Shown: in pieces, positions 6,367-7,206 of the stretch
How positions within the stretch are numbered: the stretch's first letter is position 1
How the letters are laid out: every line of letters begins with the position of its first letter
Origin: UMGS1696 sp964463375
GTDB lineage: Bacteria > Bacillota > Clostridia > Oscillospirales > CAG-272
DNA: 7,206 nt
Assembly: GCA_964463375.1 (NCBI GenBank)
Contig: CAYXBQ010000058.1
Location: forward strand, 1 to 7,206
Reading direction: 5' to 3'
Position numbers and translations under genes: made by a program
The notes under the pieces: generated by a model
Database searches by the model: none
What the model saw: the letters and a program-made list of their open reading frames with translations, nothing else
What the model was told of the DNA's origin: nothing

Positions 6367-6395
6367 AAAGAGAGGGGATCCACTCCCCTCTTTTT
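6367..6395 (+). terminator. Intrinsic terminator of the oxidoreductase gene
   Basis: AAAGAGAGGGG (6367-6377) pairs with CCCCTCTTTTT (6385-6395). The GC-rich half is perfect, followed by one G-T wobble and the A/T tract, around an ATCCACT loop. The T-run overlaps the 3' arm, as in many A-tract/T-tract terminators. It ends 39 nt before the YgjV gene start. Confidence 0.88.
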
Positions 6396-6434
6396 AACGC
6401 CGACACAAATACAAAAGCAAAGGAAACGAAAAAT

Positions 6435-6959
6435 ATGACACCTGCTATCATTGCCGAGTGCATCGGTGCCTGTGCGTTCATCGCCACGGTGATCAGCTAC
6501 CAATGCAAGGAACGCAAAAGGATCCTGCTGTTACAGCTGCTGTCCACCTCCTGCTGGGTGGTGCATTTTGCACTGCTGGGAGCCTGGTCCGGCTCTGTGC
6601 TGAACGCAGTAGGGGCACTGCGGTGCATCGTGTTTGCCTCCCGTGGGGAAAACAACCGTGCGGGGAAGGTGGCCGACTGGATCGGCTGGATCCCGATCTT
6701 CATCGGCATGACGATCCTGTCCACCATTTTCACCTGGGACGGCTGGATGAGTCTGCTGCCGTTCTGTGGCATGATCCTGACGACATTTGCGCTCCGTGCG
6801 CCCACCGCCCGTCTGGTACGCATGATCAGCCTGCCCAACGACCCGATGTGGCTGGTCTACAATGCGCTGTCCGGCTCGATCTCCGGCGTGATCACGGAGG
6901 TATGCATCATCATCTCCATCATCGTAGGCATGCTGCGCCACGACCGGAAGCGGTCGTAA
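6435..6959 (+). CDS. YgjV-family inner membrane protein, function unknown
   Basis: A 174-residue, very hydrophobic protein. Predicted membrane segments by eye are about 3-21, 29-50, 54-69, 84-100, 104-122 and 138-166, the last possibly two segments. Charged loops include CKERKR (24-29) and SRGENNRAGK (69-78), and the tail RHDRKRS is basic. Overall length and features such as LLGAWSGSVLNA, the LLPFCGMILTTFAL region and SGSISGVITE resemble E. coli YgjV (183 residues; Imp-YgjV family). No function is established for that family. I chose ATG 6435 because AAGGA lies at 6420-6424, 10 nt upstream. An earlier in-frame ATG at 6330 would run through the preceding terminator and was rejected. With no clear promoter after that terminator, the gene may depend on read-through. 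Confidence 0.82.
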   Translation: MTPAIIAECIGACAFIATVISYQCKERKRILLLQLLSTSCWVVHFALLGAWSGSVLNAVGALRCIVFASRGENNRAGKVADWIGWIPIFIGMTILSTIFTWDGWMSLLPFCGMILTTFALRAPTARLVRMISLPNDPMWLVYNALSGSISGVITEVCIIISIIVGMLRHDRKRS

Positions 6960-6979
6960 GACGGCTTTGCGCTCCCGCA

Positions 6980-7027
6980 GGGGGTAAGGAAAGGGGGGAT
7001 CCCCCCTTTGCCTTATCCCCTTTTTTT
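6980..7027 (+). terminator. Long intrinsic terminator after the YgjV gene
   Basis: The 6980-6998 arm pairs with the 7001-7020 arm around a self-complementary centre, GGGGGGATCCCCCC (6993-7006). AAA/TTT, GG/CC and TAA/TTA follow outward, then a run of G/C pairs. The only flaws are one bulged G (7010) and one G-T wobble (6984-7016). Seven Ts follow (7021-7027). This is the strongest hairpin in the window. Its T-run overlaps the outer end of repeat copy R1. Confidence 0.95.
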
Positions 7028-7129
7028 GTACTGGCGTACGGCGGGGGCTATTACGCATAGGGCGCACTTCCTGTGGGGTTTTTCTCAACTGGCGTTGGGC
7101 TTGTTTGGATTATGTTCTTGCCCAAGACA
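7024..7129 (-). repeat. Interspersed repeat, right inverted copy (R1)
   Basis: Read on the minus strand, this matches the left copy at 488-596 along its whole length. It has the hairpin (7129-7113), the core AAGCCCAACGCCAGT (7102-7088), then AAAAACCCCACAGGAAGTGCG, matching most of the left-copy body, then ATGCGTAATAGCCCCCGCC and the end CGCCAGTACAAAAA (7037-7024). Differences are scattered substitutions and a 2-nt indel after the core. Its orientation is opposite to the left copy, so both copies point inward toward the gene block. Confidence 0.82.
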
Positions 7130-7206
7130 TCAAGTCAACAAAGCCCAACGCCAGTGGAAGAAAATCCCACGGGAAGGTGCAATGCTGCGGAACGGTCAAG
7201 ACCGTT
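7113..7206 (+). repeat. Interspersed repeat, right direct copy (R2, cut by window end)
   Basis: In the same orientation as the left copy it carries GACATCAAGTCAACAAAG and the rest of the core to 7155 without a mismatch. A more diverged body follows (CCCACGGGAAGGTGCAATGC at 7167-7186). It shares its hairpin (7113-7129) with R1, so the pair is head to head. The core arms 7088-7102 and 7141-7155 are perfect 15-bp complements. Weaker pairing continues outward, CCTGTGGGGTTTTTC with GAAGAAAATCCCACGGG. The window ends in another perfect palindrome, AACGGTC-AA-GACCGTT (7191-7206). Confidence 0.75.

Noticed and set aside
488..7206. Composite transposon bounded by the inverted repeats
   Set aside because: There is no transposase in the window, no target-site duplication is visible, and the enclosed genes are chromosomal housekeeping types.

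Overview
The window looks like a chromosomal segment of a fairly GC-rich Firmicute, most likely a Clostridia/Oscillospiraceae-type gut anaerobe. This is inference from consensus SigA-type promoter spacing, GGAGG/AGGAGA ribosome binding sites, U-tract hairpin terminators and the protein families present. No rRNA or tRNA gene that would settle the taxonomy is visible.

Layout: positions 1-440 are AT-richer and hold no convincing gene. They contain a symmetric set of C-runs (G-runs on the minus strand). At 441-476 there is a tandem pair of perfect 17-nt palindromes, followed by one copy (488-596) of an interspersed repeat. Five plus-strand genes follow: a NifS/IscS-type cysteine desulfurase (630-1829), a class B penicillin-binding protein 2 (1914-4112), endonuclease III with its 4Fe-4S cluster (4256-4891), a Gfo/Idh/MocA-family NAD(P)-dependent oxidoreductase (5221-6309) and a YgjV-family inner membrane protein (6435-6959). 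After a long terminator, the right edge (7024-7206) carries two more copies of the same repeat arranged head to head, forming a large imperfect palindrome.

Transcription: the first two genes are 84 bp apart with no visible terminator and may be co-transcribed; a hairpin terminator follows the PBP2 gene. nth has its own strong ribosome binding site. The oxidoreductase has the best regulatory signals in the window: an extended -10 promoter with 17-bp spacing, a leader with a hairpin at its predicted 5' end, a strong Shine-Dalgarno and its own terminator. It is probably a highly expressed single-gene unit. The YgjV gene begins 40 bp after that terminator, so it may depend on read-through.

The five genes do not form one pathway: they cover sulfur mobilisation, peptidoglycan synthesis, base excision repair, sugar-type redox and an uncharacterised membrane protein. 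The least ordinary part of the window is the repeat family at both edges. Three copies share a core (AAGCCCAACGCCAGT), carry an adjoining hairpin with a compensatory base-pair change, and are arranged as one solo copy plus one inverted pair, reminiscent of REP/BIME elements.
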